Source: Palaemon carinicauda (Eukaryota > Arthropoda > Malacostraca > Decapoda > Palaemonidae). From it: a DNA stretch of 64,000 bases. Of this stretch, positions 63,799 through 64,000 are shown piece after piece. The notes below the pieces were generated by a model. That model worked only from the letters and a program-made list of their open reading frames with translations. It was not told the origin of the DNA and made no database searches. Each line of letters starts with the position of its first letter. The stretch's first letter is position 1. The stretch lies in assembly GCF_036898095.1 (NCBI RefSeq), contig NC_090766.1, positions 38,323,471-38,387,470 on the forward strand, given 5' to 3'. Made by a program: the position numbers and the translations under genes.

Positions 63799-64000
63799 AG
63801 GTTCTCGCATAGAGACTCTTCAGAAGCCTGCTGATCCTATGCATCTACATCATACCTCGCCGTGTCTGTCCTCCTCTTTGCCTTCAGGGTGCTCTTGCCC
63901 CATTGACCAAGAGAAGTCTCTTCACCTCCACTCCTCCTCAGTCTTCTTCTTCGAAAGAAACTATTTGACCTTCACCTCCATCTCCGATCTCATCTCGTCA

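Larger units (their letters stand above)
61389..64000 (+). mobile_element. DIRS-type retrotransposon P3, left part (runs off the window)
   Basis: The left terminus 'gttccataactggaatacaa' matches P2's 'gttccgtaaccgaaatacaa'. After the MITE, it resumes with the 'cacttagcttttggctcgga' segment, equivalent to 'ctttcacttttggctcggac' in P2. A gag start follows. The right end is beyond 64000. Confidence 0.78.

Overview
This is eukaryotic, transposon-dense DNA, most likely from a decapod crustacean. The evidence is GT-AG introns in two conserved animal genes, several DIRS-type tyrosine-recombinase retrotransposons, an intact BEL/Pao element, tRNA-derived SINEs and very long (TA)n microsatellites. The species cannot be fixed from the sequence, and the decapod call rests on resemblance of the repeats to decapod repeats I recognise. 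There are no bacterial-type operons, CRISPR arrays or prophages.

Two host genes are visible, both incomplete and arranged head to head. On the minus strand a WASP/N-WASP homologue runs from a coding exon with the start codon (34657-34755) to three more exons (10765-10890, 10550-10651, 10275-10374). All four encode the WH1/EVH1 domain. Its first visible intron is about 23.8 kb and is filled with transposons. On the plus strand the proteasome beta-type-2 (beta4) subunit gene starts with a 22-nt coding exon (47663-47684) and continues with exons 50597-50671 and 51150-51343. The rest lies beyond 64000. The WASP CRIB, proline-rich and VCA parts were not found and presumably lie left of position 1.

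Layout: 1-3816, LINE 3' fragments and unassigned intron. 3817-10250, defective minus-strand DIRS (N1) ending 24 nt from the WASP exon 4 splice donor. 10275-10890, WASP exons. 11617-23926, a Tigger-like DNA transposon whose transposase gene is split by a piggyBac-like element (13654-23354), itself split by a plus-strand DIRS (P1, 16746-23273) that looks complete. 23985-25565, an older repeat split by a LINE. 26021-32804, a second defective minus-strand DIRS (N2). 34657-34788, first WASP coding exon. 36187-38400, microsatellites and a palindrome. 38401-46492, complete BEL/Pao element with 810-bp LTRs that match wherever I compared them. 46493-47411, microsatellites. 47663-51343, PSMB2 exons with SINEs and a hAT MITE in intron 1. 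51541-59583, decayed plus-strand DIRS (P2) inserted in a LINE and carrying several tandem arrays and a 5S-rRNA-like segment. 61389-64000, left part of a further DIRS (P3) interrupted by a Tigger-derived MITE.

The best candidate for new biology is the DIRS P1 gene organisation. It has a spliced gag with a 107-nt intron, and an RT frame with no ATG before the catalytic domain. Its gag and recombinase lie in one common frame, broken by a single UGA and open all the way across the RT gene. The RT stop and recombinase start overlap as ATGA. The other notable points are the three-level nesting that can be unpicked to the base, a piggyBac-like element made mostly of satellite, and a 5S rRNA segment captured inside a DIRS RT gene.
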